From the IMG/VR virus record IMGVR_UViG_3300042453_005014, positions 1 to 30,238 of that record: DNA of 30,238 nucleotides. One strand, given 5' to 3'. Numbering within the stretch: position 1 is the first letter of the stretch; the number at the start of each line of letters is the position of its first letter. This document shows, piece after piece, positions 1-6,987 of this stretch. The notes under the pieces were generated by a model. That model saw only the letters and a program-made list of their open reading frames with translations, was not told the DNA's origin and made no database searches. The translations under genes and the position numbers were made by a program. Origin of the DNA: a virus.

Positions 1-116
1 GAAGCGACGCCAACCACCGCCGGACCTGGTCGGTCACCGTCCGGGCCAGCACGCTGGAGAACGCCAAGCGGGTCGCCCTGCGGCACATGATCCCGCAATC
101 GGAGGTGGCAAAGTGA
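1..116 (+). CDS. C-terminal end of an unidentified protein (partial)
   Basis: An open frame enters from the left edge (codons in phase with position 3) and stops at the TGA at 114-116. The visible 37 residues are Arg/Ala-rich and give no recognisable domain. The stop overlaps the GTG start of the next gene, the same coupling used by the next four genes, so it is probably the preceding member of one operon. Function cannot be named from this fragment. Confidence 0.5.
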   Translation, partial: SDANHRRTWSVTVRASTLENAKRVALRHMIPQSEVAK

Positions 117-439
117 GCGTTACCCTGACCACCAACGGCCGGATCGACGGCTGCCGCACGGCGCACCTCCTGCTGGGCCGCCTGCTGGGATCGGCAATCA
201 AAAACGGCCCGTGGATCATGTTCGAGCGGGAAATGAGTTGGGACGCTTACAACATCGTGCCAGACCAACGCGAAACCATTCCCGCCGATGCGATTGCCGA
301 GAGCTATCAGGTCATCAAGCGGGTGCCCGGCTGCCTGCCGGAAACCGGGGTCGTGCTGGTGCTGAACAAGATTCCTGAATTGGTCTCCCCTCCCGTCTGC
401 GAGTGGGACGAACGCGATCCCCCGGGGGGTGAAGGGTGA
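113..439 (+). CDS. hypothetical protein, 108 aa
   Basis: This is a GTG-started frame whose first codon overlaps the preceding stop and whose end overlaps the next start at 436. No signal peptide, membrane segment or catalytic motif is evident. The protein is of mixed composition with an acidic, Pro/Gly-rich C-terminus. Codon use with G/C in third positions and tight coupling on both sides support it as real. I do not recognise the family. Its place in a late-type operon suggests a phage accessory or structural role, but nothing more specific can be said. Confidence 0.55.
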   Translation: MSVTLTTNGRIDGCRTAHLLLGRLLGSAIKNGPWIMFEREMSWDAYNIVPDQRETIPADAIAESYQVIKRVPGCLPETGVVLVLNKIPELVSPPVCEWDERDPPGGEG

Positions 440-711
440 GCAACCAGCACCGCACCGCCGACTCCTGTTCCCTGTGCGCCCTGCGGGTGGTCCTGTTTCA
501 GCTCGACCACCTCCGCGACTGCCACCTGCTCACTTGGTCGCAGGGGCTGGCCCTGACCGCCATCCGGCGGCTGGCCCGGGTGCTGCTGGCCCAGGTGCTC
601 CCCATCACCCGGGCCAATGGTCCGAGCTGCACTGAGTGCGAGCGCTACAACCGCCGCCGCGGCCTCAATGTCCCCCCCACCCAAACCCCCTTCCGGATGT
701 TCCACGACTAA
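436..711 (+). CDS. small cysteine-pair protein, 91 aa
   Basis: GTG start at 436 overlaps the upstream stop (GTGA). The stop at 709-711 overlaps the ATG of the glycosyltransferase-like gene. Two CxxC pairs are visible, SCSLC near residue 11-15 and SCTEC around residues 64-68, separated by a helical, Leu-rich stretch. The spacing is compatible with a four-cysteine zinc knuckle, but no named zinc-finger family is recognised. The tail is basic (ERYNRRRG). It may be a small nucleic-acid- or protein-binding accessory factor; this is inference. Confidence 0.5.
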   Translation: MSNQHRTADSCSLCALRVVLFQLDHLRDCHLLTWSQGLALTAIRRLARVLLAQVLPITRANGPSCTECERYNRRRGLNVPPTQTPFRMFHD

Positions 712-1592
712 TGCCCCCCCCCACCAAAATCGTTTGTCTGTGTCCGACCTACTGCCGCCCCTGGCACGTGTCGTCGAGCGTCGGCCAGTGGCTGCGGCAG
801 ACGCACCCCGCCGAAGAACGCTGGCTGCTGATCGGCGACGACACCGACGCCCTCGGCGGATTGACCGCCGAGCGGCTGCGGACTGCGATCCGGGGTCAGG
901 GGTACGCCCCCGAAGTGGCCGCCCGGGTGCACTACCACAAATTCCGCAGCGACTACACACTGCCGCACAAATACAACGCGATGGCCGATTTTGCTCTCAG
1001 CACGATCTGCCGCGACGCCAATTTGCTGGTGGTCTGGGAGGACGACGACACGTATTTACCCGGCCATTTGGCGCAGATTGCCCGCTCGTGGAACAGCCGC
1101 AATCGGCCGCTCGACTGGTGGGGCCACCCCGAGCTGGTGTTGAGCGACTACACCAAGCAACTGCAGCCGGAACCTGCCCAAGGGCGGTTTCACGCCGCCC
1201 TGGCGGTCTCGGTTGACCTCTGGTGGGAACGACCGTGGGTCGAGATCTCGGACGGAAATTTCGACCAGCAGTACCTGCAGCGGCTGGCCGATCACCAACC
1301 CCGCGCCCGCTACGATCTGCGGACGGAACGCGGCCGGTGGGTCTCGACCCCGTCGTATGTGTTCCGCTGGCACACCGGCACGCCGCACGGGCAGGCGTAC
1401 ATGCCCGAGCATGGCAGACTCTGGCAATCGGCCGCCAAGCAGGCGTTGCGGGCTGAATTTGCCGCCCGCCGGGGGGCCTGGGATTGCGTGGCCCAGGTCG
1501 ACGGCCAGAGCGGCCGCCACATCGCCCACGCGACCGACAACGGCCGGTCGTCGGTGTCGCTTCCCATTCCTGTCAACCCGGGGCCGCAGTGA
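711..1592 (+). CDS. glycosyltransferase-like protein (GT-A fold, family 2-like)
   Basis: The 293-residue protein opens with a beta strand ending in PTYCRP (residues 12-17), the usual start of GT2-type transferases. It has an EDDD metal/nucleotide-sugar motif at residues 110-113 (VVWEDDDTYLPGH), preceded by the helix KYNAMADFAL. These features point to transfer of a sugar from a nucleotide-sugar donor. The acceptor is unknown; virion proteins, modified DNA or host surface glycans are possibilities for a phage enzyme. There are no membrane segments, so it should be cytosolic. Start ATG 711 is preferred over an upstream GTG at 636 because it overlaps the previous stop (TAATG). The 3' end overlaps the recombinase start, which suggests translational coupling. 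The family assignment is moderately sure; the function in the phage is inferred. Confidence 0.7.
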   Translation: MPPPTKIVCLCPTYCRPWHVSSSVGQWLRQTHPAEERWLLIGDDTDALGGLTAERLRTAIRGQGYAPEVAARVHYHKFRSDYTLPHKYNAMADFALSTICRDANLLVVWEDDDTYLPGHLAQIARSWNSRNRPLDWWGHPELVLSDYTKQLQPEPAQGRFHAALAVSVDLWWERPWVEISDGNFDQQYLQRLADHQPRARYDLRTERGRWVSTPSYVFRWHTGTPHGQAYMPEHGRLWQSAAKQALRAEFAARRGAWDCVAQVDGQSGRHIAHATDNGRSSVSLPIPVNPGPQ

Positions 1593-2443
1593 CCTACGCC
1601 AAACTGACCGAGCTGTTCCTGCAGCACCACCGCCAGAACCACTCGGCGGCCAATACGGTGGTGTTCTATCGGACGCAATTGGGCCAACTGGGCCGGGCGG
1701 GGCTGCACGGGAAAGCCATCGAGAAAATTACCCCGGCCGACATCCTGGGGGCGTTGGCCGAGGCCAACGACGGCAAATCCCCCACCACGCAGCGCAGCCG
1801 TGCGGTGGCCCTCGATCAACTGCAAAAATACGCCGTCACGCTGGGGCTGCTGGCCAAACCCTGGTGCAGCAAGCTCCCCAAACCAACCCCCCGGCAACGG
1901 GACCGGATCCCCACCGAGGCCGAAACCAAGGCGATTCTGCGGCACAGCAACGCCCGGTTCCGGCTGATCTATCAGGCCCTGCGGCTGAGCGGTGCCCGGC
2001 CGAACGAACTCTGTCGGGCGCAGATCGCCAATTTCGAGGCCGACGCCAGCGGCGAAACCGGGGTGATTGTGCTGCAGGAACACAAAACCGCCCGCAAAAG
2101 TGGCAAACCCCGGACGATTGTCGTGGGGCGAAAATTGGGCAAACTGCTGCGGCTGGCGATCGGCAAACGCAAGAGCGGCCCGCTGTTTCAGGCTCCCCGA
2201 GGAAACGGCTGGACGGTGAAAAACCTGTCGACGCAGTTTCTGCGGGCGAGAACCGCCGCGGGGCTCGACCGCGAGCTGGTGCTCTATTCCGCCCGCCACG
2301 AGGCCGGCACCGCGTTCTGCCGGGAACACGGGATCCTGCAAGCCTCGCGACTGCTGGGCCACGCCACGATCAACACCACCCAACGCTACGTGCACCCGGA
2401 CCTCGAGGAACTCAAGCAGGCCCAGGACGCCGCCCACGGGTGA
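1589..2443 (+). CDS. tyrosine recombinase/integrase (first of two)
   Basis: The 284-residue protein has a SAM-like N-terminal core-binding region (about 1-100) and a C-terminal catalytic domain. Visible active-site residues are Arg137 (SGARPNEL), Lys166 (EHKTARKSGK), Arg236-His237 (YSARHEAGT, with Tyr in place of the first box-II His, which is common), His258 (LLGHATI) and nucleophile Tyr267 (TTQRYVHPD). All residues needed for cleavage appear intact. The GTG start at 1589 overlaps the end of the glycosyltransferase-like gene, so it is expressed as part of the late-type + operon rather than next to a repressor or excisionase. That is unusual for a phage integrase; a separate integrase lies at 8855-9721. 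It may be a DNA-inversion enzyme, a resolvase or the integrase of another element. A 13-bp hairpin lies about 20 bp downstream. Confidence 0.85.
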   Translation: MTYAKLTELFLQHHRQNHSAANTVVFYRTQLGQLGRAGLHGKAIEKITPADILGALAEANDGKSPTTQRSRAVALDQLQKYAVTLGLLAKPWCSKLPKPTPRQRDRIPTEAETKAILRHSNARFRLIYQALRLSGARPNELCRAQIANFEADASGETGVIVLQEHKTARKSGKPRTIVVGRKLGKLLRLAIGKRKSGPLFQAPRGNGWTVKNLSTQFLRARTAAGLDRELVLYSARHEAGTAFCREHGILQASRLLGHATINTTQRYVHPDLEELKQAQDAAHG

Positions 2444-2463
2444 CGCGCCGGGGCCTGTGCACC

Positions 2464-2508
2464 CCACCCGCCACGGTTTTCCCGGTTCCCCGTGGCGGGT
2501 GGTAGTTT
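2464..2508 (+). repeat. REP-like hairpin with motif TGGCGGGTGGTAGTTT (copy 1)
   Basis: The arms 2464-2476 and 2490-2502 are perfect 13-bp inverted complements with a 13-nt loop. The right arm runs into TGGCGGGTGGTAGTTT (2493-2508). The same 16-mer recurs at 21041-21056, and its first 12 bases recur inverted at 10348-10359, each time outside genes and in a hairpin. It lies between the recombinase stop and the next RBS. There is no U-tract, so it may be an imperfect terminator, a regulator site or a repetitive extragenic palindrome. Confidence 0.6.
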
Positions 2509-2560
2509 CCAAAAACCGTACTGTTTCCGTCCCGTTACCTTGTTCTCAGGAGATTTGTCT

Positions 2561-2908
2561 GTGACCAACCAAGCCACCAGCGACCGCATTGAGGGGGATC
2601 TGCAGCAGCGGCTGCAGGTCGTCGGGATCGACCCGACGTTGATCCTGACGGTCGTCGAAACCATCCTCGGCCTGCTGTCGAACTGCCGGAACAAACAGGC
2701 GGCTCGCGAGGGGATGGAGGCCCCGACGTTCCGCGAACGGGTGATCGTCCGCCGCGAGCTGCAGCGGGAGCTGCGCGAACACGGCCAAGCGGTGACCCGG
2801 TCGCAGCTCGACACCTTGACCGACCAGGTCCTGCGAACCGCCCGCGAGGCCCAGCAGGCCGACCGCGACGCGCTGCTCGACTACGCCACCGAATACGCCA
2901 CGATCTGA
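2561..2908 (+). CDS. hypothetical helical protein, 115 aa
   Basis: GTG start at 2561 follows a good Shine-Dalgarno (CAGGAGA, 2547-2553). An in-frame ATG further up at 2492 falls inside the conserved hairpin and is not used here. The protein is largely alpha-helical: an N-terminal segment with a hydrophobic patch (LILTVVETILGLLSNC) is followed by long Arg/Glu/Gln-rich helices that look like coiled coil. No family is recognised. It opens the block holding the exported protein and the cysteine protease, and could be a small structural or lysis-associated factor; this is not shown by the sequence. Confidence 0.6.
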   Translation: MTNQATSDRIEGDLQQRLQVVGIDPTLILTVVETILGLLSNCRNKQAAREGMEAPTFRERVIVRRELQRELREHGQAVTRSQLDTLTDQVLRTAREAQQADRDALLDYATEYATI

Positions 2909-2919
2909 AAGGACCCGCC

Positions 2920-3768
2920 ATGCGTCTGCCGTCGCGGGTCGTCTGGCCCGGTGTGTTGCTGGCCCTGCTGCTGTCGAGCGGCTGGGCCCAGGATCCGTTT
3001 CCCCGCCAAACGTCCCCTGACGAGCTGGCGGCCCTCGAGGAGTTGCTGCTCGACGTTCCGCCGGTGTGCACCCTTTCGGTCGACGGTCCGCAAACCGCCA
3101 AGCCGGGGCAACTCGTGCGGCTCGATGCGCTGGTCGACAAAGAGGCCGCGGTGCTGTGGCACCTGGTCGGGGCGACGGCCGACGCGTGGGACACCGCCAA
3201 CGGGGGGACCACGGTGTTTTTCGCGACCCCGATCCCGGGGAGGTACACGTTTTTGGCGGTGGTGGCCTGCCAAGGGGCGGGGACGGTCCCCGAAATCCGG
3301 TCGCTGGAACACGTCGTGACCATCACGGGTCCCGCCCCCAGTCCCGCCCCCGGCCCGGGACCTTTGCCAGGACCAGGGCCCGGCCCGGCTCCCGCCCCGA
3401 CGCCCCCGCCGGCTCCGGTGTTTCCGGTCACGAAATACGGCGTCGCCCCGGTCGTGTATGCCGGCGTCTGCACGCTCCCCGAGGCCGAAAAACCCAAGGC
3501 GGCCGCAGTGGCCGAAAACTACGCCGTCGTGGCGTCGCAAATCGCCGCCGGGACGATCCGGGATTTCGAGACCGCCATCGCCACCGTCCGCCGGCGGAAC
3601 GAGGGCAAGCTCGACCCCAATCGCGAAACCCATGTGAAGGCGTGGGGCAACCCGCTGGCCCAGCAGATCGGCACACTGAAGACCGCCGGCAAACTGGCCA
3701 CCCCCGACGACTGGCGGGCGGTGATGGACGAAGCCGCCACTGCCCTGCGCACTTGGGGGGCCAACTGA
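2920..3768 (+). CDS. exported protein with Ig-like domain and Pro/Gly/Ala linker
   Basis: The 282-residue protein starts with a signal peptide (positively charged start, hydrophobic core PGVLLALLLSS, probable cleavage after residue 23 at GWAQ). A beta-rich Ig/PKD-like domain follows (about 48-137; CTLSVDGPQTAKPGQ, then GRYTFLAVVAC). Next come a roughly 30-residue linker built of Pro, Gly and Ala (about 138-168) and a helical C-terminal domain (about 180-282). RBS GAAAGGA precedes the ATG. It lies directly before, and overlaps, the papain-like protease gene, so the two may act together in the cell envelope. It may be a virion protein exposed outside, or a protein exported during infection; the sequence does not decide. 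Confidence 0.65.
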   Translation: MRLPSRVVWPGVLLALLLSSGWAQDPFPRQTSPDELAALEELLLDVPPVCTLSVDGPQTAKPGQLVRLDALVDKEAAVLWHLVGATADAWDTANGGTTVFFATPIPGRYTFLAVVACQGAGTVPEIRSLEHVVTITGPAPSPAPGPGPLPGPGPGPAPAPTPPPAPVFPVTKYGVAPVVYAGVCTLPEAEKPKAAAVAENYAVVASQIAAGTIRDFETAIATVRRRNEGKLDPNRETHVKAWGNPLAQQIGTLKTAGKLATPDDWRAVMDEAATALRTWGAN

Positions 3769-4664
3769 TGCCCACCGGACCCATGGGTTGGGACTACGAC
3801 TGGCGGGCGGTGAATCGGTATCTGGCCGAGTCGACCACCCCCGTTTTCGCTGCCTCGGCCGCCCCACTGCAGGCGACCGGCGAAAAACAGGTCAGACTGC
3901 TGTACCAGGACGTCCGGAAAATCACCGGCCGAGACATCATTCTCAACCAGACCGTCGGGGATTGCGTGTCGCAGGGCTGGGCGCAGGCCGCCGACTACGT
4001 GGCCTGCACCCAGATTGCAGCGGGCAAGCGGGAACGCTGGGTGGCTCTCTGTGCGACCGAGGCGATCTATGCCCTGTCGCGGGTTGAGATCGGTGGCAAC
4101 CGGATCCGGGGAGATGGTTCGGTCGGAGCTTGGGCGGCCAAAGCCGTCAACCAGTACGGCACGCTGCGGCGTCAGAAATACGGGTCCATCGACCTGAGCA
4201 CCTACAGCGGCGAGCGGGCCCGTCTGTGGGGGGGCCGAGGGTTGCCGGATGAGCTGGAACCGATTGCCCGCGAACGCCCGATTGAGACCGTCTCGCTGGT
4301 CACGAGCTACAACCAGGCCCGCGACGCGATCTTCAACGGGTATCCGGTCGTCGTCTGCAGCCAACAGGGATTCACCGACCGCCGGGACGCCGACGGTTTC
4401 ATGCGGGCAAGTGGCACCTGGGCCCATTGCATGATTTTCGTGGGGGTCGACGATGCGTTCCGACGGCCTGGGCTGCTCTGCCAGAATTCATGGGGCCCGA
4501 ACTGGATCGACGGACCGAAACGGCACGACCAGCCCGACGGCTCGGGGTGGGTCGACGCCGACACGTGCGACCGCATGCTGCGGATCCAGCCCGACAGTTA
4601 CGCGGTTTCCGGCTTCCGGGGATTCCCCGCGACCGACGAATGGGCCGAGTATCTCACGATCTGA
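3768..4664 (+). CDS. papain-fold (C1-like) cysteine protease
   Basis: The 298-residue protein carries the full papain-type set: oxyanion Gln61 and catalytic Cys66 in NQTVGDCVSQGWA, catalytic His220 in GTWAHCMIF and Asn240 in CQNSWGPNW. The spacing and the NSWG motif are typical of family C1A and its bacterial relatives. No signal peptide is visible, so it acts in the cytoplasm or in the virion, or is released by lysis. ATG 3768 overlaps the stop of the exported Ig-like protein (TGATG), so the pair is translationally coupled. Possible jobs are processing of virion proteins, cleavage of a host surface protein during entry, or peptidoglycan-peptide cleavage. The fold assignment is strong; the substrate is unknown. 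Confidence 0.8.
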   Translation: MPTGPMGWDYDWRAVNRYLAESTTPVFAASAAPLQATGEKQVRLLYQDVRKITGRDIILNQTVGDCVSQGWAQAADYVACTQIAAGKRERWVALCATEAIYALSRVEIGGNRIRGDGSVGAWAAKAVNQYGTLRRQKYGSIDLSTYSGERARLWGGRGLPDELEPIARERPIETVSLVTSYNQARDAIFNGYPVVVCSQQGFTDRRDADGFMRASGTWAHCMIFVGVDDAFRRPGLLCQNSWGPNWIDGPKRHDQPDGSGWVDADTCDRMLRIQPDSYAVSGFRGFPATDEWAEYLTI

Positions 4665-4680
4665 GCCACCAGGAGCTGCC

Positions 4681-5274
4681 GTGTCTGTGTCCCTCCCGCT
4701 GCCCGTGCCGACCCCGTTCACCCCGGGGCGATCGCTCCCTCTGCGATCCGGTGGTGTGCACCCCACCACCGTTCGGCACGGGCCGTGGAGTGGCACTTGG
4801 CTGACCGCTCACCCTGTGGCGGTTGGTATTTTCGTATCCGGGCTCATCTGGGGGGCTGGTAGCCTGCTGTGCCACCATTCCCCCTTCGCGAGGTCGGATT
4901 ACGTGATGCCTCTCGGTTTGCCCGACCTGCACGCCACCTTTGACGCCGTGTTCTTCGCTGCCCAGGCCATGGCGGATCAGGGGCCCCCCGCCGCAGCGGC
5001 CGCACCACCCGCCGCCCCGGCCGGCGGACTGGCCCAGTTTCCGGGGCTCGACACGATTGTGATCAATCTGGGGGGCTGGGCCGCCATCCTGTACGGGCTG
5101 GCCAGCAAAATCGGCCGCCAAGTCGACAGCCGGGTCGCCGCCATCGAGACGCAGCTCACGCACCTGTCGGAAATGCCCCGCCAAGTCCGCCTGCTGCGGC
5201 GGGAGCTGCGGCGGTACCGGATGACTCCGAACGCGCACCCGCTGCCGGGGAAACCGCCGGAGGAAACGCCGTGA
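4681..5274 (+). CDS. membrane protein with C-terminal coiled coil (holin-like candidate)
   Basis: Start GTG 4681 is chosen because it is preceded by AGGAG (4671-4675). The 197-residue product has a Pro-rich N-terminus, a hydrophobic segment around residues 46-64 (AVGIFVSGLIWGAGSLL), an Ala/Pro stretch, a second hydrophobic segment around residues 122-141 (TIVINLGGWAAILYGLAS) and then a charged helix that is probably coiled coil (SRVAAIETQLTHL ... LLRRELRRYR). Two membrane helices with a charged C-terminus, followed by another one-helix membrane protein, fit a phage lysis cassette. No holin family is recognised with certainty, so this is inference. Confidence 0.5.
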   Translation: MSVSLPLPVPTPFTPGRSLPLRSGGVHPTTVRHGPWSGTWLTAHPVAVGIFVSGLIWGAGSLLCHHSPFARSDYVMPLGLPDLHATFDAVFFAAQAMADQGPPAAAAAPPAAPAGGLAQFPGLDTIVINLGGWAAILYGLASKIGRQVDSRVAAIETQLTHLSEMPRQVRLLRRELRRYRMTPNAHPLPGKPPEETP

Positions 5275-5576
5275 CCCCCGCGCCAACTGCCACGAGTCCG
5301 ACCAGCCCGCCCCCCGTGGGAATCACGGTTGGCCTGGGCCCTGTGCAGCAGTCGCTGCTGTTTCTGTTGCTGGTCGCGCTGCTGCGACGGCTGGGAATTC
5401 TGCCGCCCCCTGACGACGACTCGCAGGATGTGCGGTACCTGTTGTCGAGTGGCACGACCGAGGCGGCGTTGACCCAACTGCGGGCGCAGATCGCCTCAAC
5501 TCGGCCCTGGTGCCTGCCGCAGTTTGACCGTTTGGTGCAGCAACTGCAGAGCACCGGCTGCACTGTGATTGTCTGA
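5271..5576 (+). CDS. small single-helix membrane protein, 101 aa
   Basis: GTG 5271 overlaps the upstream stop (GTGA) and has CGGAGGAAA just before it. Residues about 1-16 are Thr/Pro-rich. Residues about 26-43 form one strongly hydrophobic helix (QQSLLFLLLVALLRRLGIL) followed by Pro-Pro-Asp-Asp-Asp. The C-terminal half is soluble. It could be the second member of a lysis pair with the preceding membrane protein, or a virion membrane-interacting protein. No family is recognised. Confidence 0.55.
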   Translation: MTPAPTATSPTSPPPVGITVGLGPVQQSLLFLLLVALLRRLGILPPPDDDSQDVRYLLSSGTTEAALTQLRAQIASTRPWCLPQFDRLVQQLQSTGCTVIV

Positions 5577-5597
5577 CATTCGCTTGGAGACCGTGAA

Positions 5598-5816
5598 ATG
5601 CCCCGCACGCTGGCTGAACTCGACCTCGCCCTCACGCGACTCGAAAACGACAACCGGCGACTGAAAGACCAGCTTGTGGAATTCGGGACGCGGTTAACCG
5701 CTGTGGAAAAAACCGTGGCGGCCGGTCCGACGGTGGCCCAGTCGCTCGCAGCGATCGCCGTCAACACCGACCGACTGGCCGCTGCCGCGCACGGACCGTT
5801 TGGGGGTGAAAAATGA
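5598..5816 (+). CDS. short coiled-coil protein, 72 aa
   Basis: ATG 5598 is preceded by TTGGAGA at a suitable distance. Residues 5-45 show a heptad-like pattern of Leu/Val with charged positions (ELDLALTRLENDNRRLKDQL), typical of a coiled coil. The tail ends in a Gly-rich stretch that overlaps the next gene's ATGA. It is probably a small structural or oligomerising accessory protein of the late operon, of unknown specific function. Confidence 0.55.
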   Translation: MPRTLAELDLALTRLENDNRRLKDQLVEFGTRLTAVEKTVAAGPTVAQSLAAIAVNTDRLAAAAHGPFGGEK

Positions 5817-6301
5817 GTGCCACGCCCCGCGCGTATGCGGCGATCCCGTGCACGAAACGGACCAAAGCCCAGGGGGTCACCGCCTCGGTCGAAATCCCAG
5901 TTGGCACCGTGGAGCTGCAAGCCTGGCCGATCACCACGCTGGCCATGCTGCAGGCGGATCGGTTTTCAGTGCTCGTGGAACGGCGTTTCAAAGACGCCGC
6001 CGGCCGCTGGCTGGACGATGGGGGCAGTACCCGCTCGGAAGGAGATGCGATTCTGGTTCCCGCCGGGATTGTCGGGGGCCAGCCGGGGGAGATTCCCGAC
6101 ACCACGGTAAATTTCGATTTCGATCCACGCGAGTCTCCGTCCGGTGGCGGCAGCCTGCCCGACGGGGCCAGATACGTGCAGATCACGTTGATTCCCGAAG
6201 CCGGCAACAACGGCAACGACATCTGGTGCGGCTGCGTACTGACCGCCACCGACGCGGCCGGAAACTACCTGGATTTCAATCCGCTGACGCGGGGTAGTTG
6301 A
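5813..6301 (+). CDS. hypothetical beta-rich protein, 162 aa
   Basis: ATG 5813 overlaps the previous stop (ATGA), and the stop overlaps the ATG of the next gene (TGATG). The protein is rich in alternating hydrophobic/polar strands (FSVLVERRFKD; YVQITLIPEAG) without membrane segments or a signal peptide. It lies at the head of a run of beta-rich proteins that look like fibre or baseplate components, so a structural role at the tail tip is plausible. No family is recognised. Confidence 0.55.
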   Translation: MSATPRAYAAIPCTKRTKAQGVTASVEIPVGTVELQAWPITTLAMLQADRFSVLVERRFKDAAGRWLDDGGSTRSEGDAILVPAGIVGGQPGEIPDTTVNFDFDPRESPSGGGSLPDGARYVQITLIPEAGNNGNDIWCGCVLTATDAAGNYLDFNPLTRGS

Positions 6302-6987
6302 TGGCCCTGCCCGTCGTCGCCAACACCCCCGCCAACAACCTGATCAGCGGCTCGACCAGCGGTACCCAGTCGCGCACGCCGGGAGCGGGGGAGACAGCAA
6401 TCGTTTGGGGGGCCACGACCGCCGGCGGCTCGGCAGTGTCGGTTTCCGGCGCGGGAGGCACGTGGACGCAGATCGCCAGCGGCGGGGATGGCACCCGCAC
6501 CTGGTTTGTCTACCGCGGCACTGGCATCACCAGCGGGTCGAGCCAAACGGTGACGGTGTCGTTTTCGAATACGACCACCTGCCGCTGGTCGTGGGCCGCC
6601 GTGACGGGCATCAGCAGCACGACACCCGATGACCAGACCGGCAACAAAACCACCGCCAGCAGCCTGCGCGCCAGCAGTAATTGCGTTGGCACGGCCATCA
6701 CGACACCTGCCAACATTTTTGCTGTGGCCGCCATGGCGTTTTCCACGGCCCCGACGAGCATCACCGCCCCGACGGGGTGGACCATGGTCACCGCTGGGAG
6801 CAATACAACGCTCCATCTCAGTTGGCGCGTCGTGGCGGCCGGTCTGTCGGCCGATTCCGTGACAATCACACACGCGAACGTGACCGTTGCAACCACAGGA
6901 GTTGCGGCCACGTTCAACGGCGATGATCAAGGTGGAGGCGGCGGCTCCACCACCTTCCGCAATCTGTTGACTCTGGGGGTAGGCTGA
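6301..6987 (+). CDS. Thr/Ser/Gly-rich beta protein, probable virion fibre component
   Basis: ATG 6301 overlaps the upstream stop. The 228-residue product is dominated by Thr, Ser, Gly, Ala and Val in strand-like alternation, with a Gly-Gly-Gly-Gly-Gly stretch near the end (residues about 211-217). The composition resembles jelly-roll or Ig-like domains of phage fibres and adhesins. It sits immediately before the repeat-containing fibre-like gene and overlaps it by one base. I infer a surface-exposed virion protein; receptor and fold are unknown. Confidence 0.55.
   Translation: MALPVVANTPANNLISGSTSGTQSRTPGAGETAIVWGATTAGGSAVSVSGAGGTWTQIASGGDGTRTWFVYRGTGITSGSSQTVTVSFSNTTTCRWSWAAVTGISSTTPDDQTGNKTTASSLRASSNCVGTAITTPANIFAVAAMAFSTAPTSITAPTGWTMVTAGSNTTLHLSWRVVAAGLSADSVTITHANVTVATTGVAATFNGDDQGGGGGSTTFRNLLTLGVG

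Noticed and set aside
1213-2505. 430-aa + frame overlapping the recombinase
   Set aside because: It is Arg/Pro-rich shadow coding; the recombinase frame has a complete active site.
1310-2512. 400-aa open frame on the - strand
   Set aside because: It is antisense to the glycosyltransferase-like gene and the recombinase, with no recognisable domain and no RBS.
2535-3497. 320-aa - strand frame with Gly-rich repeats
   Set aside because: The Gly repeats are the antisense of the Pro linker in the exported protein.
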